Shown piece after piece: positions 1 through 6,079 of a DNA stretch of 9,092 nt (positions are counted from its first letter, which is position 1; each line of letters opens with the position of its first letter). The position numbers and the translations under genes were made by a program. Under the pieces are notes generated by a model. The model had not been told where the DNA came from and made no database searches. It saw nothing but the letters and a program-made list of their open reading frames with translations. Source of the stretch: an uncultured Lachnospiraceae bacterium (GTDB lineage: Bacteria > Bacillota_A > Clostridia > Lachnospirales > Lachnospiraceae); assembly GCA_947302185.1 (NCBI GenBank), contig CAMYVI010000094.1:1-9092 (forward strand), in the 5' to 3' direction.

Positions 1-2
1 TT

Positions 3-545
3 ATCTCTGGTATCGCCGACTATGTAAATCTGCCTGAAGAAGGAAACTGCCTGGACGTAGGCTGCGGCAGCGGAGCACTGGCTATTGCAATCGCAAAAAG
101 AAATTCGAAAGCGCATGTGACAGGAATAGATCGTTGGGGCAGGGAATATGCATCTTTTAATAAGAAACTCTGCGAAAGCAATGCCCGGGCAGAGGGCGTA
201 TCGAATGTCTGTTTCCAACAGGGAGATGCCACGCATCTGGATTTCCCCAATGAAACATTTGATGCCGTGGTCAGCAATTATGTGTATCATAATATCCCTT
301 CGAAGGACAGGCAGGAGATCCTGCTGGAGACGCTGCGGACTTTGAAAAAAGGCGGAACCTTTGCGATCCATGACATCTTCTCTGCCGGAAAATACGGAGA
401 TATGCACGCTTTCGTGAAGAAACTGAAGGAGATGGGATACGAGAAGGCAGATCTGATCGACACAACCAATGGGAAATGGATCCGTAAGAGCGAAGCCGGA
501 TGGATGGGACTTTCAGGTTCCGCTTTGCTGACGGGGAGAAAATGA
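3..545 (+). CDS. Class I SAM-dependent methyltransferase, 5'-truncated by window edge
   Basis: The reading frame is open from the left edge and ends at the TGA at 543-545; 180 residues are visible and the true start lies outside the window. The protein is a Rossmann-fold (class I) methyltransferase that would transfer a methyl group from S-adenosylmethionine. Motif I, the SAM-binding glycine loop LDVGCGSGALAI, is at visible residues 17-28. The acidic residue ending strand 2 is D43 in GIDRW. QGDATHLDF (residues 73-81) and FDAVVSNYVYHNI (86-98) match the later motifs around the active site, and LKKGGTFAIHD fits strand 5. No substrate-specific domain is visible, so the acceptor (small molecule, lipid, RNA or protein) cannot be named. 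An apparent start at 117 is an internal GTG after motif I and is not real. The next gene is convergent. Confidence 0.9.
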   Translation: MSGIADYVNLPEEGNCLDVGCGSGALAIAIAKRNSKAHVTGIDRWGREYASFNKKLCESNARAEGVSNVCFQQGDATHLDFPNETFDAVVSNYVYHNIPSKDRQEILLETLRTLKKGGTFAIHDIFSAGKYGDMHAFVKKLKEMGYEKADLIDTTNGKWIRKSEAGWMGLSGSALLTGRK

Positions 546-586
546 TGAGCACTGCATTGCGATGAGTTGGAATGTGATTCGTTCCC

Positions 587-677
587 TTGGCGGTCGGCCG
601 GATGCCGTTTATGGTTCTTCCATGGGTGGGAGCTTTGCTTCCCTGCTGACACAGAGGAAGCAAAGCAAGACCGCCAA
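587..677. repeat. Nested inverted repeat between convergent genes
   Basis: TTGGCGGTC (587-595) pairs with GACCGCCAA (669-677). Inside it GCTTTGCTTCC (632-642) pairs perfectly over 11 bp with GGAAGCAAAGC (656-666) around a 13-nt loop. A smaller ATGG/CCAT hairpin lies near 611-623. Neither strand has a T-run after the stem, so it is not a classical intrinsic terminator, although its place between the methyltransferase and ADP-ribosylglycohydrolase 3' ends would suit transcript-end protection. It could also be a small dispersed palindromic repeat. The pairing is seen directly; the role is unknown. Confidence 0.5.
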
Positions 678-711
678 TGCAAGATGAAGAATTAAAGCCC
701 CGGCGGCCAGG

Positions 712-1674
712 TCATGGACGATGAAGACATATTTCCTCGATCCATTCCCTGCGCTTGATAGCAGAAAGCCAATCTTTCGGAATGGAGTCATATCCGTAAT
801 ACAGCCCTGCCAGCCCTCCGGCGATTGCACCAACGGTGTCGGTATCGTCTCCAAGGTTGACTGCTTTCAGAAGAGCCTGGTCAAAACTGTCGGTTATTAT
901 CAGAGACCAAACAGCTGCTTCCAATGAATCCACGACATATCCGGTGCTCCTGATTTTGTCTGCAGGCAGGGATTTGAAAGAATCCAGATCCCTCAGCCGG
1001 TCATAGTAATGCAGGTTCTCTTTGTCCGCAAGATAGGATTCATAAAACGTGAACCCTTCCGTGAGTCCTTCCTGCATTCTTTCCTGTAGAGAACCTTCTC
1101 CAATCAGGATCCTCTTAACCATAAAGAAATACAGACCGCAAGCAATATTCGAACGGATATGGGCGTGGGTGAGACTGCCGACAGAGTGGATGGCAGCGAT
1201 TGCATCACGATCGGAATACATCCCGCTGCTTTCCATAACAGTGCTATAAATACAGGCGGGTATGATACGCATCAGGCTTCCATTGCCGTTATTCCATTCC
1301 TCATCTCCACCGCAGCTCCTTGCTTTTTGGTCTTTTCTGTAAAGATTAATCGCCTGCATTGTGCCGCGGCCGATATCATAGGATTCCCCATAAGGAGTAA
1401 ATTCTCCGTCATAGAGCCATTTCATAAAGTTCTCCATGATATCATCAAGATCGATCTTTCCGACACGCCGGATGCTTTCCAGCAAAGCGATCGTCAGACT
1501 GCTGTCATCTGTCCAGGATCCTTCCGGGAGATTGAACGTGCCGTATCCACGCATGCCGGTAACAGGGTGACAGGCAACTTTTTCACGAGCTTCAAATTGT
1601 ACCGGGCAGCCAAGAGCATCTCCGACAACAACTCCCATGATTCCATTCAGCCAGATATTGGTATTTCCATTCAT
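712..1674 (-). CDS. ADP-ribosylglycohydrolase family protein (DraG/ARH-like)
   Basis: A 320-residue protein of the ADP-ribosylglycohydrolase family (Pfam PF03747), which hydrolyses ADP-ribose from modified proteins, nucleic acids or small molecules using a dinuclear Mg/Mn centre. Family landmarks are present in order: GDALG at 18-22, the metal-binding WTDDSS at 54-59, NGNGSLMRI at 129-137, LTHAHIRS at 168-175, and the C-terminal metal motif GDDTDTVGAIAGGLAG at 275-290. The length is normal and no catalytic residue is missing. I place the start at 1674 rather than the upstream in-frame ATG at 1701: the complementary strand has GAAGGAG eight bases before the 1674 ATG, whereas the 1701 ATG has no Shine-Dalgarno. 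A TATAAT-like -10 lies at 1721-1716 on this strand, without a convincing -35. The neighbours do not show the substrate. No ADP-ribosyltransferase partner is in the window, so a toxin-antitoxin role is not supported. It is probably cytoplasmic. Confidence 0.93.
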   Translation of the reverse strand: MNGNTNIWLNGIMGVVVGDALGCPVQFEAREKVACHPVTGMRGYGTFNLPEGSWTDDSSLTIALLESIRRVGKIDLDDIMENFMKWLYDGEFTPYGESYDIGRGTMQAINLYRKDQKARSCGGDEEWNNGNGSLMRIIPACIYSTVMESSGMYSDRDAIAAIHSVGSLTHAHIRSNIACGLYFFMVKRILIGEGSLQERMQEGLTEGFTFYESYLADKENLHYYDRLRDLDSFKSLPADKIRSTGYVVDSLEAAVWSLIITDSFDQALLKAVNLGDDTDTVGAIAGGLAGLYYGYDSIPKDWLSAIKRREWIEEICLHRP

Positions 1675-1724
1675 ACAATCATCTCCTTCACGTAAATTCA
1701 TTGAATTATGAACCTATTATACTA

Positions 1725-1921
1725 TATGAAAAAAAGCGGAAGGTCGTTTCTCAGGCGACATTTGAACGTGGCGGATTACAATTCCGGCTACGGTCAGCAG
1801 AAGATGTGAAGACAGTCAGTGAGGCAAACCTGTTCTATACACACTGCGTTTGGACACCTCAATTTGGAAGAAACCTGAACGACCGGCTGCTTTCACATAA
1901 GGAAAGCAGCCGGCCGTTTTT
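1725..1921 (+). ncRNA. Candidate structured small RNA, unassigned family
   Basis: This gene-free stretch folds on the + strand into several helices enclosed by a long-range stem. P1 is GGTCGTT (1742-1748) with AACGACC (1878-1884), continued after a 3-nt bulge by CAGG (1752-1755) with CCTG (1874-1877). P2 is ACATTT (1758-1763) with AGATGT (1802-1807). P3 is CGTGGCGGA (1767-1775) with TCCGGCTACG (1783-1792), with one bulged G. P4 is GAGGCAAAC (1821-1829) with GTTTG (1848-1852) and CCTC (1857-1860). A strong + strand terminator follows directly. G-U pairs in P2 and P3 become A-C mismatches on the other strand, which favours + as the sense strand. A TATACT -10-like hexamer at 1718-1723 could start the transcript near 1730, but no good -35 is visible. 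No + strand gene follows for over 3 kb, so a riboswitch leader is unlikely. It is not a match I recognise to 6S, tmRNA, SRP or RNase P RNA. Confidence 0.5.
1883..1921 (+). terminator. Strong intrinsic terminator on + strand
   Basis: CCGGCTGCTTTC (1883-1894) and GAAAGCAGCCGG (1902-1913) form a perfect 12-bp stem with a 7-nt loop, then CCG and five T residues (1917-1921). On the opposite strand no T-run follows the stem, so termination for the secreted-protein gene arriving from the right would be weak. No annotated + strand gene lies just upstream, so it most likely ends the candidate RNA at 1725-1921. The stem's first two bases overlap the 3' strand of that RNA's closing helix. Confidence 0.85.
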
Positions 1922-1968
1922 GGAGTGAAATATAGCTCCTTTCAGAAAAAAGAGCAGTTTACGAGTTT

Positions 1969-4749
1969 TCAGGCTTGCGAACTTTTCAATTCGTCAGCCG
2001 CGTTAGAATACATATAAATTGACGCCATGGCATTTTGAACAGCCGCATCGTCCGTATAATAATTAAGAGCCGGAGCAATATAAGACAGGGCAGAGAACGA
2101 AGCGTCTGCGGTATGCCCTTCTGTCGTTGTTACAGTAATCGTATGGATTTTGCTCAGCTCATGGCTTGGTATGCCGATTATCTTTATGCGGTATTTTCCT
2201 TTGGACACTCTGGACATCGGAGATGCTTCACCGCCATCGATAGAAGCTGTGACCGTGCCGCGATACTCGTCAGAAGTTTTTACGGTGACAACGATCGTGG
2301 TGCTGCTGTCAAGAGCCAGTGACATAAGCAGCGACTTTAAATCCCCTTCTGTCTGATCATTATACCGGGCTGCGTGGAATGACGCCGCTGTCTTTATCGC
2401 GTCGATATCGTAGCTTTCGGTATAAAATTTGTCCATTAACGCATAGTCTGTGCCAAGAGTCCAGCCATTTGCTTCCGCCAGGAACGGCTGGACATAATGA
2501 CCGTAATCGGCGAGTGACATGATCAGTGCTTTCATTTCATCAGAAAATGCATACGGATTTTCTGATGTTATTTTATCAAATTCAGTAAAGTAGTCCTTTA
2601 CTGCAAATGTATTATCGGTGGTTTTCTCCACCCCGCCTTTTACGTAATGGAATGTTGCCGTAATCGGTTCCGCCATCTGTATTGCGTTTATGTAGCATTT
2701 GAAACCGTACAGAGTCTTGGTACTGTTCATAAAATTCGGATCAAAATCTGCTCGTTCAGTAATTTTGCCGTGCTGAACGGAAAATGTCATGTAACTGTTT
2801 TCGTAATCCGCCCCGTCAGCTTCAGGAAGATTCATGAAGAAGTTTACGCCGATCTGACCGCTGAGGACGAGGGATGTCGTTTTGAAAGAGGGGAGCGAAG
2901 GATCTGTGTACGGATATACTTCCCACCAAACCCCCCTATAGGTATCTTTGTAAATCTTCGTGATCACTCCATATGTCTTGGCATATTTAATCGTGCAGTT
3001 ATCATAATAATTTGTCATGAGGATATAATCTTCTGTCTCAAAGATTTCCCACTCGTTTAAATCATATTCTTCAGGCTGCGATCCTCCCGTAACGGTTAAG
3101 CTGTCATTTGTCTTTGTGAGAGTATATGTTCTGCCGTAATATGTGCCCACATAGGCATCATCGAGTCTTACTGTCAGTTCTGCCGGCGACATTTTCTCGT
3201 ATGGCAGGAAAATCTGTTCCGGTCGGCTCTTATTGTAGATTTTTGTCACCTTGCCGTTTTCAATGACAAAACAGGTGTCTTCATACGTGCATATGCCGGT
3301 TTCGGGATCATAGGTGCTGTCCGTTATATCAAAACCTATTTGGAAGTCATGCCCGTTCTCGCAGATCATATGAATAATCGCACCATCGTTCATGTACAGT
3401 TTATCTTCGTTGTCCGCCATATAGACATAACCGTCCATCGTCTTTGTCAGATCGCGCAGGTTATACTCTGTCGGATCAACGGGATACAGAGTCCATTCGG
3501 TTTCGCCGGCGGAAAGCGTCACTTTGCGTACTTCAACGATTTTTCCGTTATCTTTGGAATACTTTATGAGGAAACGATCATTAAATCTGAACTGATAAAT
3601 AATATCGTCCGTTTCACAGAACTCCCACTCGTTTAAATTGTAATTGAAGACTGCATCCAGACTACTTGTAACTGTGATGGAATCCTGTGTGTGCGTTAGT
3701 TTGTACTCTGTGCCTGTTTGTTCTCCGACATACAATTCTTCCAGTCCGGATGTAAGGTCCTGAGGGGTTATTTTCGGATACGCATAGTATATCTTATTCG
3801 GATCATTTTCCTGATAAAATGCTGCAGGTTTGCCGTTTTCAATCTTTATATATTCTTTAGTGCCGTATTGAAGCAGTTCATTGGGAGCATCATAATTCCA
3901 GTAATAAGAGTTGAACGTATTAAGATGATTATTTCCGTTGCCTGTATAATAAAGATAATTTCCTCCGTCGAAAAAGATATCTTCGTCTTCGGTTATAAAA
4001 GCATAGCTGCTCACCAGTTCCTTCAAATTCAGAGTTTCGTCTAAACTGCCGTAACAGTCCGCGTACACTCGCCACTTGACGTCGGCGTACTCCCTTGTGA
4101 TTTCCGTTATACGGTCATTATTTTTAAACAGCTTCAATACGCCGAAATTGTTGAATTGCGCCAAAAGGATATAGTCGTGTGTTTCGGTAATCTTGAAATT
4201 GTTAAAATCATATTCTTCAACTATATTATCCCGGCTGTTCTTATAAACCGTAAATCCGTTCTGGGTCTTTGAAAGAATATACCATGCACCGTTGTACAGA
4301 GCTTTATACTCATCATTAAGTTCTGACAATACTATCGATGGCTCAAGCTGTGGTTTCGGGTAATACAAAGTATCCGGATCCGCAGCAATATAGATATATG
4401 CCACTTTCCCGTTTTCTATTTTGAAACAGCAGTCTTCATCTGATGTAAGCATTCCGCTTATGGGGTCATATGTATACTCAGACGGATAGTAGGGATAATG
4501 ATTATTATCCTTGCCGGCTAAATTGAGCCATCCGTTATCCCCCATGTAAATCATAACATCCTTGTCAGACAAATATACATTTCCTTCCATCATAGACGTG
4601 AGTTCGGCAACAGAGAACACATTGCCGCTTTCTCCGACTAAAGTCTCGTCGAACGCATCTCCCGAAGCCCAGACACGGTTTTTGCCTGTCATAATAATCA
4701 GGAATGCGAGGAGCATCACACTCACAAATTTCAGCAGTTCTTTTTTCAT
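1969..4749 (-). CDS. Secreted protein with three divergent internal repeats and a Lachnospiraceae-type C-terminal module
   Basis: 926 residues. I start at the ATG at 4749 because AAGGAG lies 6 nt upstream and a textbook signal peptide follows: MKKELLKF, a hydrophobic core (VSVMLLAFLIIMTG), and likely cleavage after VWA near residue 28. The ATG 21 bases further up would put seven charged residues before it. Residues ~45-620 hold three homologous units of about 190 residues, recognised by recurring (F)xIENGK(V/P), DPxxIYY, (D/E)LTxxLxxxYxG, YxLTxTxxSxTV, (Y/F)NLNEWEixET and W(T/E)xYP patterns. They are rich in Tyr, Asp and Asn. Residues ~623-926 contain LSGQIGVNFFMNL, a beta-rich stretch, FSDEMKALIMSLADYGHYVQ and a final MASIYMYSNAADEL helix. 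This resembles a tail found on many secreted proteins of gut Lachnospiraceae. There is no LPXTG or transmembrane anchor, so it is probably released or held non-covalently. No catalytic motif is seen; binding or adhesion is only a guess. Confidence 0.88.
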   Translation of the reverse strand: MKKELLKFVSVMLLAFLIIMTGKNRVWASGDAFDETLVGESGNVFSVAELTSMMEGNVYLSDKDVMIYMGDNGWLNLAGKDNNHYPYYPSEYTYDPISGMLTSDEDCCFKIENGKVAYIYIAADPDTLYYPKPQLEPSIVLSELNDEYKALYNGAWYILSKTQNGFTVYKNSRDNIVEEYDFNNFKITETHDYILLAQFNNFGVLKLFKNNDRITEITREYADVKWRVYADCYGSLDETLNLKELVSSYAFITEDEDIFFDGGNYLYYTGNGNNHLNTFNSYYWNYDAPNELLQYGTKEYIKIENGKPAAFYQENDPNKIYYAYPKITPQDLTSGLEELYVGEQTGTEYKLTHTQDSITVTSSLDAVFNYNLNEWEFCETDDIIYQFRFNDRFLIKYSKDNGKIVEVRKVTLSAGETEWTLYPVDPTEYNLRDLTKTMDGYVYMADNEDKLYMNDGAIIHMICENGHDFQIGFDITDSTYDPETGICTYEDTCFVIENGKVTKIYNKSRPEQIFLPYEKMSPAELTVRLDDAYVGTYYGRTYTLTKTNDSLTVTGGSQPEEYDLNEWEIFETEDYILMTNYYDNCTIKYAKTYGVITKIYKDTYRGVWWEVYPYTDPSLPSFKTTSLVLSGQIGVNFFMNLPEADGADYENSYMTFSVQHGKITERADFDPNFMNSTKTLYGFKCYINAIQMAEPITATFHYVKGGVEKTTDNTFAVKDYFTEFDKITSENPYAFSDEMKALIMSLADYGHYVQPFLAEANGWTLGTDYALMDKFYTESYDIDAIKTAASFHAARYNDQTEGDLKSLLMSLALDSSTTIVVTVKTSDEYRGTVTASIDGGEASPMSRVSKGKYRIKIIGIPSHELSKIHTITVTTTEGHTADASFSALSYIAPALNYYTDDAAVQNAMASIYMYSNAADELKSSQA

Positions 4750-4802
4750 GACCTTCTCCTTTCCTGCCAACTGCAGTAGATAATAATGTGAACCTGATAA
4801 AC

Positions 4803-4828
4803 CCGGTGCGTTTTTTTCCGCACACCGG
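4803..4828 (-). promoter_or_regulatory. Hairpin with A-rich loop in the 5' leader of the secreted-protein gene
   Basis: Read on the minus strand, CCGG and TGCG pair with CGCA and CCGG (8 bp with a two-base bulge) around a loop holding seven A residues. It sits about 55 nt before the start codon, inside a leader of about 165 nt predicted from the promoter at 4921-4949. A leader this long with an exposed A-tract could bind a regulator or stabilise the transcript. I recognise no riboswitch consensus in it. Confidence 0.35.
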
Positions 4829-4920
4829 AACCGAAAAATGCCCAGATACGAGGGGTAGAGCAGTTACTGATTTTGAAAATTGCAGGCCGGTAATGTGTGT
4901 GCGAAAACTGCGCTAAAAAA

Positions 4921-4949
4921 ATTATATAATATGCTAAATAACAAGTCAA
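4921..4949 (-). promoter_or_regulatory. Sigma-A promoter for the secreted-protein gene
   Basis: On the minus strand TTGACT (4949-4944) and TATAAT (4926-4921) are separated by exactly 17 bp. This is one mismatch from consensus in the -35 and a perfect -10. Transcription would start near 4914, giving a leader of about 165 nt before the ATG at 4749. Confidence 0.85.
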
Positions 4950-4961
4950 TTCTATGAAAAA

Positions 4962-4976
4962 TCTTAATTTTTAAGA
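4962..4976. promoter_or_regulatory. AT-rich inverted repeat between two divergent promoters
   Basis: TCTTAA-TTT-TTAAGA is a perfect 6-3-6 inverted repeat lying 13 bp upstream of the minus-strand -35 (4949) and 3 bp upstream of the plus-strand -35 (4980). That position suits an operator or activator site affecting both promoters. AT-rich palindromes also occur by chance, so this is a weak call. Confidence 0.3.
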
Positions 4977-4979
4977 ATT

Positions 4980-5008
4980 TTGACAGTCAGTCTCCATTTT
5001 TGTAAAAT
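4980..5008 (+). promoter_or_regulatory. Sigma-A promoter for sfsA
   Basis: A consensus TTGACA (4980-4985) and TAAAAT (5003-5008) are spaced 17 bp apart. Transcription would start near 5015, leaving a leader of about 90 nt to the ATG at 5107 or about 175 nt to the alternative start at 5191. The leader contains the motif CGACTTTTGGCGT at 5055-5067. Confidence 0.85.
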
Positions 5009-5054
5009 ACTAAACAGTATGATTACGGGATTGCCGGAGGGAATGATCCGTAGT

Positions 5055-5067
5055 CGACTTTTGGCGT
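5055..5067 (+). promoter_or_regulatory. Shared 13-nt leader motif, copy 1
   Basis: CGACTTTTGGCGT lies in the sfsA leader, downstream of the predicted transcription start and 39 nt before the ATG at 5107. The identical 13-mer occurs at 7735-7747 before the phosphoesterase gene. Its CTTTTG can pair with the Shine-Dalgarno region CAGGAG at 5090-5095, so it may control translation; this is inference. Confidence 0.4.
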
Positions 5068-5106
5068 CTTAATCAGAATGGAAAAGCGGCAGGAGATTAT
5101 GGCGCT

Positions 5107-5904
5107 ATGGAACAGGAAGCGGAGCAGATAGGAATGATCACGGATATGAATACGAAGGAACGATTATCTCCGGGACGGAAGGAAAAATTGATGAACGGAC
5201 ATGAGCCTGCCATATACTATGAGAACACAGTTCAGGGCATATTTGTCCGGCGGATCAACCGCTTTGTCGCCGAGGTACTGATTGACGGAAATACAGAACA
5301 GGTACATGTAAAGAACACCGGCCGCCTGCGGGAACTGTTGGTTCCAAAAGCTAAAGTCACTCTTCAGAAAATATCGAATCCGAATCGAAAAACTGCATAT
5401 GATCTGATATCGGTATATAAGCCTCGGTTAAAATGGGTGAACATTGACAGCCTCGCCCCGAATGAACTTATGAAGCAGTATCTTATGAGCATGAACTACA
5501 ATCAGGTAAAGCCGGAGTATACTTTCGGTGATTCCCGGTTTGATTTTTACATGGAGCGGGCCGGGGAGAAATATCTCACGGAAGTAAAGGGCTGTACACT
5601 GGCTGCAGATTTAAAACACGGAACCGGGCTGTTCCCGGACGCACCGACGGAATGCGGCGTGAAACATCTGGATGAACTTGCAGCGGCAGCCGGGATGGGT
5701 TACTTCTGCGAAATCGCTTTTGTCGTCCAGATGAACGGAATCCATACGGTGCTCCCGAACAATGATACTCATCCGGAGTTCGGACAGGCTTTGATTCGTG
5801 CTGCGAAAGCCGGCGTACAGGTCGTCTGTTACAGTTGCCATGTGGAAGCGGACAGTATTCGGATCACGGGAGCGGTCAGCGATACCGGCAGGTATAACGA
5901 ATAA
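5107..5904 (+). CDS. sfsA: SfsA family protein (sugar fermentation stimulation protein / PD-(D/E)XK-like nuclease fold)
   Basis: A 265-residue ORF covering the whole SfsA family. SfsA proteins have an N-terminal OB-like nucleic-acid-binding part and a C-terminal PD-(D/E)XK nuclease-like fold; E. coli SfsA was linked to maltose gene expression, and its physiological role is unsettled. Visible landmarks are RRINRFVAEV (48-57), HVKNTGRLRELL (67-78), the candidate catalytic residues D146 (SRFDF), E159 and K161 (LTEVKG), and FPDAPTECGVKHLDEL (176-191). E. coli has TERG where this protein has TECG, so a usually conserved Arg is Cys183. The start is uncertain. ATG 5107 has AGGAG 11 nt upstream. ATG 5191 (M29) has GGAAGGA at 7 nt and gives 237 residues, close to the 234 of E. 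coli SfsA, so the first 28 residues may be leader. It is transcribed alone from its own promoter, with no clear terminator after it. It probably acts in the cytoplasm. Confidence 0.92.
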   Translation: MEQEAEQIGMITDMNTKERLSPGRKEKLMNGHEPAIYYENTVQGIFVRRINRFVAEVLIDGNTEQVHVKNTGRLRELLVPKAKVTLQKISNPNRKTAYDLISVYKPRLKWVNIDSLAPNELMKQYLMSMNYNQVKPEYTFGDSRFDFYMERAGEKYLTEVKGCTLAADLKHGTGLFPDAPTECGVKHLDELAAAAGMGYFCEIAFVVQMNGIHTVLPNNDTHPEFGQALIRAAKAGVQVVCYSCHVEADSIRITGAVSDTGRYNE

Positions 5905-5959
5905 ACAACGAATAGACGGAGGCCGAATAAACAGGATTGACCTAAAAAAGCTTTTCTGC

Positions 5960-5988
5960 TTGACAAAAAGGCAAAACGACAGTACAAT
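5960..5988 (+). promoter_or_regulatory. Sigma-A promoter of the DUF2325-DUF3793-flavodoxin operon
   Basis: A consensus TTGACA (5960-5965), 17-bp spacer and TACAAT (5983-5988) predict a transcription start near 5995, about 85 nt before the first gene. It lies downstream of the sfsA stop, so the operon is independently expressed. Confidence 0.87.
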
Positions 5989-6003
5989 GTTTGTTGTAAC
6001 TAA

Positions 6004-6032
6004 CCGCCGTGGTATTTCACGCGGCGGGTTTT
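6004..6032 (+). promoter_or_regulatory. Leader hairpin with T-tract, possible attenuator
   Basis: CCGC-CGTG (6004-6011) pairs with CACG (6018-6021) and GCGG (6024-6027), with a two-base bulge and a 6-nt loop, followed by GTTTT. It begins about ten bases after the predicted transcription start and resembles an early intrinsic terminator. ACTAACC (5999-6005) can instead pair with GGTTAGT (6044-6050), which overlaps the hairpin's first bases. Alternative folding is therefore possible. The T-tract is short, so efficiency may be low. Confidence 0.45.
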
Positions 6033-6045
6033 ATAACTCACAGGG

Positions 6046-6059
6046 TTAGTGTAAACTAA
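6046..6059. promoter_or_regulatory. Inverted repeat TTAGT-N4-ACTAA, candidate metal-regulator operator
   Basis: A perfect 5-4-5 inverted repeat lies between the leader hairpin and the ribosome binding site of the DUF2325 gene. Its half-sites resemble those of DtxR/IdeR-type iron regulators (TTAGG...CCTAA core), and the operon contains a flavodoxin, a classic iron-limitation gene. The match is partial and the site sits well downstream of the -10, so this is a hypothesis. Confidence 0.35.
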
Positions 6060-6079
6060 TTATCGACGGGAGGACATTC

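Noticed and set aside
712..1674. ADP-ribosylation toxin-antitoxin (DarTG-like) pair
   Set aside because: The hydrolase is DraG/ARH-type rather than a macrodomain, and no ADP-ribosyltransferase gene is adjacent.
1675..1701. Upstream ATG at 1701 as start of the ADP-ribosylglycohydrolase
   Set aside because: The GAAGGAG ribosome binding site lies inside this nine-codon extension and fits the ATG at 1674.
1742..1884. 6S RNA or a minus-strand riboswitch for the ADP-ribosylglycohydrolase
   Set aside because: 6S RNA is one long rod with a central bubble and a much longer closing stem; here two separate arms lie inside an 11-bp P1. On the minus strand G-U pairs become A-C mismatches and the terminator lacks its T-run, so a minus-strand leader is less likely. 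No riboswitch consensus was recognised.
1701..1928. 75-residue ORF on + strand
   Set aside because: It begins with TTG without a convincing Shine-Dalgarno, has no recognisable family and runs through a strong intrinsic terminator. The same bases fold into a plausible structured RNA, so I treat it as non-coding.
1969..2050. Cell-wall sorting signal on the secreted protein
   Set aside because: The C-terminus ends in ADELKSSQA with no LPXTG-like motif, hydrophobic segment or S-layer domain visible.
4803..4828. Intrinsic terminator on the + strand
   Set aside because: The T-run lies in the loop, not after the stem, so it cannot work as an ordinary terminator; it is read instead as a leader hairpin of the minus-strand gene.
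6040..6065. Classical Fur box upstream of the flavodoxin operon
   Set aside because: The GATAAT-ATTATC pattern of Fur sites is not present; the TTAGT/ACTAA repeat only loosely resembles DtxR-type sites, so no regulator is assigned.
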